Shown in pieces: positions 7,408 to 14,777 of a DNA stretch of 21,831 bases (the first letter of the stretch is position 1; every line of letters starts with the position of its first letter). Source of the stretch: Streptomyces regalis (GTDB taxonomy: Bacteria > Actinomycetota > Actinomycetes > Streptomycetales > Streptomycetaceae); contig NZ_LLZG01000033.1 of assembly GCF_001509475.1 (NCBI RefSeq), forward strand, positions 1 through 21,831, read 5' to 3'. The translations under genes were made by a program, and so were the position numbers. The notes under the pieces are model-generated. The model made no database searches and had not been told where the DNA came from. It saw only the letters and a list, made by a program, of their open reading frames with translations.

Positions 7408-7867
7408 ATGCCCCCCACCACATCCGCCCGACGGCCCACCGGGTGCTGCGCAGCTGCCCGAGTTGCTGCGGGGTGCGTACCACGACGGCTGGGACCCCAG
7501 CACCGTACCGATCAAGTACGACCGCGAAGGCTACGTGAACCGCTTCGTCCAGGAAGCGAAGGTCACTGCCGAAGAAGTGCCCCGGATCGTTCCCGCGGTC
7601 ACCGCCGTCGTACGCGAGCACGTCTCGCCCGGGCAACAGGAGGCGGCGCTGGAGCAACTGCCCCACGACATCTGCACACTCCTCCTCCAGCCGACTGCCC
7701 GATCGCCCACACCATTCCTTGGCATCGGGCACGCACATTGCTCCTGCACCGAGTGCGACCGGCACGGAGACGACGCGACAGCGGGGCGCGGGCGAGGACC
7801 TGACGGTCGCTCAGGGCACGACTGCCATATTCCGCTCACTCATCGGCGCAGGTCGTTAACCCAGTAA
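7408..7867 (+). pseudogene. DUF2267-domain protein with an apparent frameshift near its start
   Basis: The core reads YVNRFVQEAKVTAEEVPRIV, then VREHVSPGQQEAALEQLPHD, which matches the DUF2267 pattern of helical repeats found in actinobacterial stress-associated small proteins. The best start is ATG at 7408, with GGAAGGGG seven bases upstream, but that ATG is one frame away from the DUF2267 frame. Removing one C from the six-C run at 7411-7416 would join ATG to the domain as one natural protein (MPPPHPPDGPPGAAQLPELL). The C-terminus after LPHDICTLLLQP is unusually Cys/His/Arg-rich and may be frameshifted too. The domain's molecular function is unknown. The neighbours are universal-stress and CBS genes. 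Confidence 0.6.
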
Positions 7868-7904
7868 TGGCGCGGCCCGGCACCGTCTCGTAAGGGAGCA
7901 CGAC

Positions 7905-8117
7905 ATGACACAGAACCCCTCCCCTGGACCCGAGGCCGTACCCAGGCCGGAAGAACGGTTGAGCCGGCTGGAGGCACAGGTCGCGACCCTGGCCGAGGCC
8001 ATCCGGGCACTCGCCCGTGGGCTGGAGAACATCCCGTCACAGAGCGTTCCGCCCGAGGCGGAAGCGGCACACGGCGCACGACTCGCCCACGAACTCCTGC
8101 TCTCCCAGGGCCTGTAG
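7905..8117 (+). CDS. Small coiled-coil hypothetical protein
   Basis: This 70-residue acidic protein starts at ATG 7905 with AAGGGAG nine to ten bases upstream. Residues about 17-42 (EERLSRLEAQVATLAEAIRA) form a short Leu-zipper-like coiled coil, with Pro-rich flanks. There is no membrane segment or cysteine. I do not recognise a family. It sits between the DUF2267 and universal-stress genes on the same strand and could be cotranscribed with them. Confidence 0.6.
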   Translation: MTQNPSPGPEAVPRPEERLSRLEAQVATLAEAIRALARGLENIPSQSVPPEAEAAHGARLAHELLLSQGL

Positions 8118-8187
8118 ACGCAGCATCGTGCCCGATGAGGCGGAGCCGGCCTGACGTGCCGGCCGACGAGACTACTGGGAGTCGGCG

Positions 8188-8403
8188 ATGGCGCATGCAG
8201 AAGTCGCCCACGCCGTGCCGGTGGTGGTCGTACGGGAGCCGGAGCACATCACCCAGGAGCAGTCGTACTTCGTGCCCGAGCACGCCCTCGGGCTGATCGT
8301 GGGAACGCGCGGGCACGGCGGCTTCACCGGCATGCTGCTGGGCTCCGTCAGTCAGGGCGTACTGCACCACGCACGCTGCCCGGTCATCGCCGTTCCACAG
8401 TGA
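8188..8403 (+). CDS. Universal stress protein, internally deleted tandem-domain derivative
   Basis: The 71-residue product ends with the classic Usp nucleotide-binding signature LIVGTRGHGGFTGMLLGSVSQ, then VLHHARCPVIAV (G-2x-G-9x-G-S/T). Its first 20 residues (VPVVVVREPEHITQEQ) look like the end of another Usp domain plus the interdomain linker. The simplest reading is a two-domain Usp, normally near 290 residues, that lost its first domain start and most of the second by deletion. The remaining frame is open from ATG 8188 with GGGAG upstream. ATP binding is unlikely because the N-terminal half of the fold is missing. The intact family acts in stress and dormancy. Confidence 0.65.
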   Translation: MAHAEVAHAVPVVVVREPEHITQEQSYFVPEHALGLIVGTRGHGGFTGMLLGSVSQGVLHHARCPVIAVPQ

Positions 8404-8530
8404 CAGGGAGCGATTGTCGTTCGCACGGCCGCGCGCGCCCAGGACTGCGCGGACAGTGCGGAGGCTCTCCCAGGGGCGGACGCTGGAGAGGGAGCCCGTG
8501 CCGCGAGCGCCTGGAGGAGGGAGCGGTCAC

Positions 8531-8830
8531 ATGCTGCATCGAATGGTCGGCGCCCTCATGACCACGGCCGTTGTGAACGTGCGGCCGGACACAGGCTTCA
8601 AGGACATCGTCCAGCACCTCGCGGAGCACGACATCACGGCGGTACCCGTCGTCGACGACCAGGGTCGCCCGATCGGCGTGGTGTCGGAGGCGGACCTGCT
8701 GCGCAAACAGGACAGCCGGGCGGATCCGGACGGACATCAGGCCGCGAGACACCTATCGTGCGGGACCTACGCCAAGATCGCCTGTGGGGCATGTCCGGAG
8801 AATCCCGTGCCGCGCTCGGCCACAGCGTGA
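8531..8830 (+). CDS. CBS-domain protein, truncated after the first CBS repeat
   Basis: ATG 8531 follows a strong GGAGGAGGGAG site. The 99-residue product has one clear CBS unit: VGALMTTAVVNVRPDTGFKD, HDITAVPVVDDQGRPIGVVS, EADLLRKQ. Intact Streptomyces relatives continue with a linker, a second CBS unit and often a BON domain, about 220 residues in all. Here the sequence becomes unrelated after about residue 75 (CGTYAKIACGACPENP), which suggests a frameshift or deletion. CBS pairs bind adenosine nucleotides; a single repeat could only work as a dimer. It lies just downstream of the Usp gene, consistent with a stress-gene cluster. Confidence 0.65.
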   Translation: MLHRMVGALMTTAVVNVRPDTGFKDIVQHLAEHDITAVPVVDDQGRPIGVVSEADLLRKQDSRADPDGHQAARHLSCGTYAKIACGACPENPVPRSATA

Positions 8831-8891
8831 GCGGGCACCGAGGGGCGCGCCACCGCCCCACTGGTCTCCTGATCGAACGTTTCCTTGAGGC

Positions 8892-9042
8892 ATGGCAGCA
8901 CAACGACCTGGCTCAGGTGTGCAGTACGCGGAGTCGCAGGAGCAACTGCGGCGTGAACTGGCACGCACCGAGCCGGCGTTCATGAGGCGCCTGGGCATTG
9001 CCGTCGACGACCTGATGCCGGCCGCCCGATGGCCCTCGCACG
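8892..9042 (+). pseudogene. Short unrecognised gene fragment
   Basis: From ATG 8892 the frame encodes a natural-looking segment (ESQEQLRRELARTEPAFMRR, then LGIAVDDLMPAAR) before turning into Arg-rich sequence that overlaps the convergent baeRF2 gene. I do not recognise the family. It is probably the N-terminal part of a small gene broken near 9040. Confidence 0.25.
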
Positions 9043-9066
9043 GCCGTTGTCACGACCGGCCCGCAG

Positions 9067-10155
9067 TCAGTAGCGCAGGAGCACGCCGATCCCGTCCTCC
9101 AGAGGCGTTTCCTCTCGGGGAACGACGATCAGTTCGGCACCGGTGGCGACGGCGGCGTACAACAGGACGGCGTCCGCGGGCTGCTTCTCGTAGCCGGTGG
9201 CGCCGAAGCTTCGCAGGTCGTCGGCGGACAGGGCGATCTGGTCGGGGTCAACGCCGAGCCAGAGCGGGGGCAGCGGGGGCCACTCCTCCACGGGGTGGTT
9301 GACCATGAGGGCGTCGGCCTGACCGCGTTGCAGGGCGGCGACCACGGCAGGCAGTCCCTCGCCGCCGGGATGGCGGGCGCGCTGGGCGGCGAAGCTCTCC
9401 AGCCGACCGCGGTCGTGGGCGGAGAGTCGGCCGTGGAAGAGGTCGGCGAGCTGGGGCTCGAGCAGGGCCCGGCCGGTCTCGGCGTCCTGTCCTTCGCCGG
9501 GGACGGTGGTCACGCGATTGCGTATGGGGGCGGGCAGGCGGTTGACCAGGACGCCGCGGGCCCAGGTGTCTCCGCAGAGCACGAGGGTGTCGGCGTGGCC
9601 GAGGTCGACGAGGTGGGCCAGCTCGTCTGCGAGCCGCCCGGCTTCCCGGTGCCACTGGTCGATCGGTATGTGCAGGTGGGTGAGGGCCCGGGGGGCGACC
9701 GAGCTGCTCGGCCAGCGCCCGGTCTGCAGCTGCACATGTAGGTCTTCGGAGACGGTGTGGCTGTCATCGGGTGCGCCGCGGGTGAGGGTCGCGGCGGCGT
9801 AAGGGATGTCGGGGGCGTGCTGCAGCGCCAGGGGCGTGGCGTCGGGAAGCAGGGCGTAGCTGGTCCTGTCCAGAGGCGGAGGTTGCGGCAGCTCCTCGGT
9901 GAGGACCAGTTCACCGTGGGTGGCGAAGAGGGCCTGGCCGTGGCGGCCGGGCAGGTCGGCGTCGGTGCCAACAGCATCGGCGGAGGCGTCGGCGGTGGCC
10001 AGGTCGGCGCCGAGCTCGATGAGGTCCGAGCGCGCGTGGCGACGGTGCAGCTCGATCGCCCTGTCCGGGCCGTCGATGTCACGTGAGGTGTCCACGTAGA
10101 CGCAGGCGTACGGGCCGGGCCGGGCATACAAGGTGTCGAGGAAGTGCAGCCTCAT
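9067..10155 (-). CDS. baeRF2-type eRF1-like protein (Rv2629 family)
   Basis: This 362-residue protein begins MRLHFLDTLYARPGPYACVYVDTSRD when split over its first strands. It matches the bacterial/archaeal eRF1-like family 2, exemplified by the M. tuberculosis DosR-regulon protein Rv2629. It has an N-terminal alpha/beta domain, a middle domain containing HADTLVLCGDTWARGVLVNR (about residues 225-245), and a C-terminal L7Ae-like part ending in AVLLYAAVATGAELIVVP. The family is thought to relate to ribosome or peptidyl-tRNA transactions, but the role here is unproven. ATG 10155 is chosen because GGAG lies eight bases upstream; the open frame extends further but with Arg-rich spurious sequence. 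It is the one large intact member of the stress-type cluster. Confidence 0.85.
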   Translation of the reverse strand: MRLHFLDTLYARPGPYACVYVDTSRDIDGPDRAIELHRRHARSDLIELGADLATADASADAVGTDADLPGRHGQALFATHGELVLTEELPQPPPLDRTSYALLPDATPLALQHAPDIPYAAATLTRGAPDDSHTVSEDLHVQLQTGRWPSSSVAPRALTHLHIPIDQWHREAGRLADELAHLVDLGHADTLVLCGDTWARGVLVNRLPAPIRNRVTTVPGEGQDAETGRALLEPQLADLFHGRLSAHDRGRLESFAAQRARHPGGEGLPAVVAALQRGQADALMVNHPVEEWPPLPPLWLGVDPDQIALSADDLRSFGATGYEKQPADAVLLYAAVATGAELIVVPREETPLEDGIGVLLRY

Positions 10156-10301
10156 GAGAATCGCTCCTTGGTCCAGTTCACATGGCCGCCGCCTGGGCTG
10201 CCTCGTCGGGGCGGCGCCGGCGAGCAGGACCCGTGATGTCATGCGGCGCGTATCCCAGGTGCAGTCGGCGCCGGGGCCCCTCTCATCCCTGGCAACGCCA
10301 C

Positions 10302-10757
10302 TCACCTCAGTGTCTTCACGGACAGCTCTTTCCAGGACGTCTCCGTCTCCTCGGCGACGGGAAGGGGCTGCCGCCAGGGGGTGGACGCGTCGATGTCCGG
10401 TACGACACGCCGCAGCCGCTGCGCCATGGCCTCCACTTCGTCCCGCACCGAGACGGCCAGCAGTCCGAAGGCAGCCGTGGGCCGCAGCTCGACGCACACC
10501 ACGCGCCTACCGGGCCGTACGGCCACGAAGTCCTGTCCCCCGGAGTGTCCCCGGATGCCGACGCACAGCACGCCGGGAATCCAGACGCCGTGCAGGGCCA
10601 CTCCGCGCAGGGCACGCCACCAGTCGGGTTCCACCGTCACCCGGCGCACGGCCGCCAGCGGCACGCGCACACTTCCGCGGTGCGCGGCAGCCTTCTCCCA
10701 CCACGACAGGCGCACCACGAGGTGGTCGCCCTTCACGAGGATCCGTGCCACGTCCAC
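10302..10757 (-). CDS. Hypothetical protein, PH-like beta domain suspected
   Basis: This 151-residue protein starts at GTG 10757, with GGAGGGG five bases upstream. Residues 1-100 alternate short strands with conserved-looking tryptophans and glycines (RILVKGDHLVVRLSWWEK, VTVEPDWWRALRGVALHGVW). Residues 105-125 look helical (VSVRDEVEAMAQRLRRVV). The layout resembles small bacterial PH-like barrels closed by one helix, but I cannot confirm the family. There is no signal peptide or membrane span. It is followed on the same strand, 146 bases later, by the baeRF2 gene, so the two may be cotranscribed. Confidence 0.68.
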   Translation of the reverse strand: MDVARILVKGDHLVVRLSWWEKAAAHRGSVRVPLAAVRRVTVEPDWWRALRGVALHGVWIPGVLCVGIRGHSGGQDFVAVRPGRRVVCVELRPTAAFGLLAVSVRDEVEAMAQRLRRVVPDIDASTPWRQPLPVAEETETSWKELSVKTLR

Positions 10758-10896
10758 TCCCTCCCCTCCATCCTCGCTCCGGAACGGGGTGGGAAAGACG
10801 CCGGCACGGCAACGGTCTCACCATGCGGTCGCCCTTTCACTCCCCTTCCGGGCATCCCGTTGAATCGGGATTTCTGCCAGCCGGAGGAGGCAAATG

Positions 10897-11037
10897 ATGG
10901 GCGAGCATGTTCACGTTCGCATCGGCGACGGCGTCAGGGTGAGTGACGACGGTGAACTGGTCGCGCTCTCCCACTGCCGCTGCGGCGCCACCTGGGCCAA
11001 GACCTATCGAGTGGCCGACGGCGCCCCCGAGGACTGA
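10897..11037 (+). CDS. 46-residue small protein with a CxC motif
   Basis: A perfect GGAGGAGG (10883-10890) precedes two adjacent ATGs; the second at 10897 has the better six-base spacing. The product begins [20 protein letters not shown] and contains [16 protein letters not shown], a Cys-x-Cys next to a Gly-rich turn. This could bind a metal as a dimer or act in redox chemistry. The composition is natural and acidic, the stop is clean, and the ribosome site is among the strongest in the window. I do not recognise a family. It is divergently placed from the PH-like gene and within the stress-type cluster. Confidence 0.62.
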   Translation: MGEHVHVRIGDGVRVSDDGELVALSHCRCGATWAKTYRVADGAPED

Positions 11038-11047
11038 GTACCAGCCA

Positions 11048-11505
11048 GACTCGGGATCCAGCGGCAGCACCCCGAAGTTGGCCAGGTTCTGCCAGTGGAT
11101 ACGCGCGTAGGACTTTGCGTGACCGCGCGCAGCCCCAGGTAACGCGGGGTGATGACGGCGTGCTCGCGGGAGGAGCCCTGGCCGTAGTTCTCCCCGCCGA
11201 TAACGCAGTGCGGGCCCGGCCTGCCGCCGGTGGCCAGTTCGGCGGCGCGCCGCGGGTAGTCGGGGTCGAGGCGGGTGAAGGTGAACTCGGCGAGTTCGGG
11301 GTGTTGGAGCGGTACGGCAGTGCTTTCGCCCCGGCCGGGGAGATCTCGTCGGTGGAGAGGTTGTCGCCGCACTTGAGCAGGACCGGTCCGTTCAGTACGT
11401 CGGGCAGCGGGTCGAAGTCGGGCAGGCCGGAGATGTTGGGCCCGCATTTCAGCTCGATGCGGGCGGCCTGCTCAGGCGGCAGCGCGGCTCGAACATCGCG
11501 CGGTT
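11048..11505 (-). pseudogene. Aconitate hydratase, C-terminal remnant with frameshifts
   Basis: Three minus-strand segments in different frames reconstruct the swivel domain of aconitase: [19 protein letters not shown] and [20 protein letters not shown]; then [19 protein letters not shown] with [10 protein letters not shown]; then [20 protein letters not shown]. These are the signatures that contact substrate and the swivel hinge in intact aconitases. Frame changes fall near 11310 and near 11115. The iron-sulfur-binding N-terminal two thirds are absent, because the sequence switches to an esterase fragment on the opposite strand at about 11505. A functional citric-acid-cycle aconitase must be elsewhere. 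This copy is dead. Confidence 0.8.
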
Positions 11506-11905
11506 GACCGACGCGTGGTGCTGGTCGGCTTCGGATCGCACTCCGGCACCGTCATCGCCCCGGATGAGTGGGGAGACGTGCCCCGGATCATGGAGGTCCC
11601 GCCCGCACACGCCGGCAGCCTGGAGGACCTGCTGCATCAGGCGCTGCCGGGTGGGCGGGCGCTGTTACCTTTCCGCATGTGCAGTTCCAGCGGCCGCCGT
11701 CCACCGGCCTGGGCGAGTGGTTCCACCAGGAGCGCGGTCACCGCGATCGGCGTGGTCTACCGGCCGCAGTTCGAGCGCGTGGGCCATTACGTGCCCACCG
11801 TGCTGGCCCAACGCCATGACGCCTTCTGCTACCTCGACAGCACTCACGCCCTCACCCCGCTGCACCCGTTGTCCGCGGAACGCCTGGAGGAGCAGGCGTG
11901 GCCCG
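11506..11905 (+). pseudogene. Erythromycin-esterase-family protein, C-terminal remnant
   Basis: The plus strand encodes VVLVGFGSHSGTVIAPDEWG, MEVPPAHAGSLEDLLHQALP, and, after two compensating frame changes (about 11665-11745), VQFQRPPSTGLGEWFHQERG, then AIGVVYRPQFERVGHYVPTV and QRHDAFCYLDSTHALTPLH. This is the pattern of the C-terminal half of erythromycin esterase-like/succinoglycan-biosynthesis-type proteins. The N-terminal catalytic part is missing at the junction with the aconitase remnant. In mycobacteria a related domain occurs in Rv2030c, a DosR-regulon protein. The remnant supports the idea that this region was once a larger stress cluster. Confidence 0.75.
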
Positions 11906-11916
11906 TGGGTGTGGGG

Positions 11917-11988
11917 CATGACGCAGGATCCCGTCACGGTGGCCGAGCGGACGAGCCTCACCGAAGTGGTGCGGCTGATGCGGGAACG
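11917..11988 (+). pseudogene. CBS-domain fragment
   Basis: Immediately after the esterase remnant, one frame reads MTQDPVTVAERTSLTEVVRL and MRER, the typical first strand and helix of a CBS unit. It breaks off into Arg/Pro-rich sequence. This is a second CBS piece besides the one at 8531 and may derive from the missing second repeat of a similar protein. Confidence 0.42.
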
Positions 11989-12077
11989 CCCTCGCAGAAC
12001 GCTCTCGCCACCGTCTCCCCAGCGCGAGTGCGGGAGCATCCGAAGGGCCCCGGCAGCCGCCTCTGACATCCGGGCCC

Positions 12078-12198
12078 TGCCGCGCGCCGCGCTTTCGGCG
12101 GCGCATCACCAGATTGCCGCCCGCGGCGAGCAGCAGGGCTGCTACGGCGGTGAGGCCGATCGTCGGCCCGGCACCTGACCCCACCAGCTGACCGTCAT
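12078..12198 (-). pseudogene. Membrane-anchor/sorting-signal-like C-terminal fragment
   Basis: The minus strand encodes a short Gly/Ser segment, a hydrophobic stretch (IGLTAVAALLLAAGG) and an Arg/Lys-rich end (MRRRKRGARQ). This is the layout of C-terminal anchors of actinobacterial surface proteins. The expected LPxTG/LAxTG pentapeptide is not clear (QLVGSG is in its place), and there is no upstream gene body. It is probably a leftover 3' end. Confidence 0.28.
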
Positions 12199-12277
12199 GA
12201 TCGCCGTTCGCACGGGAGGCACTACGGCCTGTTGCGAAAGTGGATCTTCTGTCAGACCGGCCTGGGATGCTCTGAGC

Positions 12278-12733
12278 ATGGAGATCACAGTGCAGCTGAC
12301 GATCGACTGCTCCGATCCGCAGAGAATGGTGACCTTCTGGGCCGAGGCCCTGGGCTACGTGCCTGAGCCTCCGCCGGGCGGGCACGCCACCTGGCGTGCC
12401 TACTGGGCGGCGGTGGGGGTGCCCGAGGCAGAGTTGCCGGCCGGTGCCGGGGACATTCCGGAGTCGATCGTCGATCCTGCGGGACGTGGACCGAGGGTGT
12501 GGTTCCAGCAGGTTCCGGAGCCGAAGGTCGCCAAGAACCGGTGGCACTTCGACCTGAAGGTCGGTGGGGGTCGTGACGTCCCACTGGACGTCCGCATACA
12601 GCGGGTCAAGGCTACGGTGGAACGGCTGGTCAAAGCTGGTGCCACCGTGCTGCGGATTAAGGATGAGCCGGACATGGGGCTCTACGCCGCCGCCATGCAG
12701 GACCCCGAGGGCAACGAATTCGACGTCGTCTGA
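12278..12733 (+). CDS. VOC-superfamily (glyoxalase-like) protein
   Basis: This 151-residue protein has the Streptomyces glyoxalase-like VOC pattern: ITVQLTIDCSDPQRMVTFWA, LGYVPEPPPGG, VWFQQVPEPKVAKNRWHFDL, then VERLVKAGATVL and MQDPEGNEFDVV at the end. The N- and C-terminal beta-alpha-beta-beta-beta modules are both complete. His in RWHFDL and Glu in GNEFDVV sit where VOC metal ligands are found. Substrate is unknown; such proteins include dioxygenases, antibiotic-binding proteins and isomerases. ATG 12278 is chosen because the family motif starts at once; no strong ribosome site is visible. A long hairpin follows the stop. Confidence 0.85.
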   Translation: MEITVQLTIDCSDPQRMVTFWAEALGYVPEPPPGGHATWRAYWAAVGVPEAELPAGAGDIPESIVDPAGRGPRVWFQQVPEPKVAKNRWHFDLKVGGGRDVPLDVRIQRVKATVERLVKAGATVLRIKDEPDMGLYAAAMQDPEGNEFDVV

Positions 12734-12743
12734 GGGCCGTTGC

Positions 12744-12791
12744 GACGGTGCTGGTCACAGCCACTCGTTCACGGCTGCGACCAGCACCGTC
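12744..12791. terminator. Long hairpin between the VOC gene and the IS5 remnant
   Basis: Arms 12744-12756 and 12779-12791 are perfectly complementary over 13 bp and enclose a further 5-bp stem (CAGCC/GGCTG). It begins 11 bases after the VOC stop. It also covers the last codons of the convergent IS5 transposase remnant, so it could serve as a bidirectional terminator. Confidence 0.5.
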
Positions 12792-13200
12792 GCCTCGTAG
12801 CGGACGGAGAGCGTGTCGTACCTGGCCACTGCCTGGTGCCTTTTAAGTCGGTTGATCCCGCACTCGACCGCATGGCGCTCGCGGTTGTCCACCGCGTCGA
12901 AACGCGGCGGTCGACCGCCACGGGAGCCGAGCTTCCTGCGGTTTCGGGCCTGGTCAGCCTTGTTTGGGATGGTTCAGCGGATTCCACGCCGGCGCAGGTA
13001 GGCGCGGTTCTTGCGGAAGGAGTACGCCCGATCGGCGCGTACTCGATCGGGGCGGACGCGTGGCCGGCCCGATCCGATGCGGGGTACGCGGACATTCTCC
13101 AGCACGGGCTCGAATTGCGGCGAGTCGCCGGTGGTGAACCCGCCACGTGAGCATCCCAGCCCGTGATCACAGGGCTCGGCCAGCACGCGCCCGGTGGGTC
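12755..13200 (-). pseudogene. IS5-family transposase, C-terminal remnant
   Basis: The minus strand encodes DHGLGCSRGGFTT, then, after a jump, FEPVLENVRVPRIGSGRPRV, ADRAYSFRKNRAYLRRRGIR and, after a stop, TIPNKADQARNRRKLGSRGG with VECGINRLKRHQAVARYDT to the final TGA. These are the second Asp (ADRAY) and Glu (VECGINRLK) regions of the IS5 DDE core. About 20 residues normally between SRGGFTT and the FEPVL region are deleted. An in-frame TGA (complement of 12974-12976) interrupts the protein where intact relatives have a sense codon. The N-terminal half is absent. The copy is dead. Confidence 0.8.
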
Positions 13201-13242
13201 CTTCTCTAGGTCCCCATGCTTCCTGGCCCCTGCCGCATGCTG

Positions 13243-13262
13243 AGTGCGTGTTTCTGATCCCC
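13243..13262 (+). repeat. 20-bp repeat, copy A (inverted relative to copy B)
   Basis: AGTGCGTGTTTCTGATCCCC is found here on the plus strand and again at 20875-20894 on the minus strand, identical over 20 bases. Both copies lie next to IS5-type transposase remnants. It may mark the end or target of one mobile element. Confidence 0.6.
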
Positions 13263-13296
13263 GATTCTGAGTAGCCTGGAGCCCTAGGCTGACTCG

Positions 13297-13608
13297 GTGT
13301 CCGAGGAGGCGGGACGGGCCGGGGAGAGGATCTGCCGGGGCTGCGGTGAACGGTTGAGGCCGGACACCCAGCCCAGGGCCGAGTTCTGCTCGTCGGCGTG
13401 TCGTGCCAGGCAGTGGCGGAAGGAACGTCGGCTGCGCCGACTTCTGGCGGCGGCCCGGAACGGCGCCGGCGAGGCGGAGTGCCCGGAGTGCGGGTCCCGG
13501 TGGGTGGTCGGGGTCGACCGCCGGTCGGATGCCATGTACTGCTCGACGCGGTGCAAGGTGAGGGCCTGGAGACGCCGGAAGGAACCGTACGGCGAACGGT
13601 CACAGTGA
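13297..13608 (+). CDS. Tandem zinc-knuckle small protein
   Basis: This 103-residue basic protein has two equivalent four-Cys modules: C13-x2-C16, C31-x3-C35 and C62-x2-C65, C82-x3-C86. Each ends with the same C-x-S-x-x-C-[RK]-[AV]-R-[QA]-W motif followed by Arg/Lys. This predicts two zinc-binding modules with basic helices, likely to bind nucleic acid. GTG 13297 is the best start although its ribosome site is poor; it may be leaderless, with TAGGCT six bases upstream as a possible -10. It is 165 bases upstream of the DUF6192-RacP operon on the same strand, so a functional link is possible but not shown. Confidence 0.68.
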   Translation: MSEEAGRAGERICRGCGERLRPDTQPRAEFCSSACRARQWRKERRLRRLLAAARNGAGEAECPECGSRWVVGVDRRSDAMYCSTRCKVRAWRRRKEPYGERSQ

Positions 13609-13655
13609 CCGCTGAGCGTACGCATCCTGGGTCCAACTCCGGTCGCGGTCCGGTT

Positions 13656-13691
13656 ATTTACGGCCATTTGTTGTGATCTTAAGATTTACGG
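13656..13691 (+). promoter_or_regulatory. Putative promoter with flanking direct repeats upstream of DUF6192
   Basis: TTTACG (13657-13662) and TAAGAT (13680-13685) are spaced 17 bases apart, as in a sigma-70-type promoter, in a locally AT-rich patch. The octamer ATTTACGG occurs at 13656-13663 and 13684-13691, 28 bases apart, bracketing the -10. It could be an operator for autoregulation by the DUF6192 helix-turn-helix protein. This is inference from spacing only. Confidence 0.32.
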
Positions 13692-13773
13692 ACTGACTCT
13701 CGGTGCGGAAGCGGGCCCTGTCCCGTCGCGGCCCCAAGTCCGTGCCCCGGCCCGCTGTTGGTGGTGAGACACC

Positions 13774-14775
13774 ATGACCGAGGAGACCGAGAAGTTCGGA
13801 AACGTCAGCCAGTCCCGTTACGAGGAGATCGTCGCCGAGCTGCGGGCCGTGGTCGAGCAGCAGACGCGCGGGCAGTTCGCGATCGGGGATGGCGCTCTGG
13901 AGATCGAGCCGATGCGGCAGCGGGGCGGGCTCGTCGCGGAGACGCCCTGGACGGTCGAGTGGTCGCTGAAGCGGCTGGCCGACGACATCGGGCTTTCCGT
14001 CGCCACGGTGAAGACCACGAGGTGGGTGGCCTCCCGTTGGCCGGAGGAACACCGGCAGCCGAAGATCGCCTCCTATACGGTCCACCGGATCCTGGCGAAC
14101 ATCGACGATGAGACCGAGCGGTTCGCCGCGATCCTGTCGCCGCCGGACGGCAGGCCCCGGTGGACCACGGACGATGCGAGCCGGCGGGTGGGGCAGCAGG
14201 TCGAGACCCCCATCACGCCGCAGGCGAAGGTCACCGCGATCCATTCCCTGGCCCGGGACGAGGAGGTCGCGGCGGCGGTCACCACCGACTTCCTCAAGCG
14301 TCCGCAGGTCGCGGCCAAAGTGTCGGCGGGCGACAAGGTCCGGGTGGTGGAGGAGTTCACTCGGGACGAGTCGGTCGCGGCGACGGCCGCGACCAGCCTG
14401 CTGCGCAGGCCGGACGTCGCGTTCAAGGCGATGAGCGACGACACCGCCCGGTTCCAGGTCAACCATGCCCAGAACGAACGCCACCGGCAAGCCCGCGAGG
14501 ACTTCGACCGCACCAGCCCCGTCGCCCCGGCCGTTCGGCACATCGAGCGGAGCATGGAGTTCCTGGACTTGGTCACCGCCTTCCACTCCTTCGTCGCGGC
14601 GGCCGGACGGATCGTTCCCGGCCTGCGCAATCACACCTTCAGCGACGACGAGCGCACCATCGTGCATGAGAACGTGGCCCGCTGCCGGGCCACTCTCGAC
14701 TGGGTCGAAATGGCTGTCGACACCGGCAAGGTCGACGTCGACGACGAGCTGGCCCGCCTGCTGAAGGGCGAGTAG
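13774..14775 (+). CDS. DUF6192-family helix-turn-helix protein
   Basis: This 333-residue protein matches the Streptomyces DUF6192 pattern: SQSRYEEIVAELRAVVEQQ, GQFAIGDGALEIEPMR, a helix-turn-helix-like segment (SLKRLADDIGLSVATVKTTR, about residues 64-83), then WTVHRI-like and GRPRWTTDDASRRVG. Residues 152-187 and 188-223 are two aligned 36-residue repeats, each with a [LT]-x-R-D-E-x-V-A-A core and an L-x-R-P-x-V-A motif. The layout recalls ParB/KorB-like regulators that combine DNA binding with helical repeats, but the role is unknown. ATG 13774 has GGTGAG upstream. The next gene starts two bases after its stop, so the two are cotranscribed. Confidence 0.85.
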   Translation: MTEETEKFGNVSQSRYEEIVAELRAVVEQQTRGQFAIGDGALEIEPMRQRGGLVAETPWTVEWSLKRLADDIGLSVATVKTTRWVASRWPEEHRQPKIASYTVHRILANIDDETERFAAILSPPDGRPRWTTDDASRRVGQQVETPITPQAKVTAIHSLARDEEVAAAVTTDFLKRPQVAAKVSAGDKVRVVEEFTRDESVAATAATSLLRRPDVAFKAMSDDTARFQVNHAQNERHRQAREDFDRTSPVAPAVRHIERSMEFLDLVTAFHSFVAAAGRIVPGLRNHTFSDDERTIVHENVARCRATLDWVEMAVDTGKVDVDDELARLLKGE

Positions 14776-14777
14776 GC

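Noticed and set aside
9295..9741. Plus-strand frames of 98-148 codons inside the baeRF2 gene.
   Set aside because: They are antisense shadows of a gene with recognised domains and a good start.
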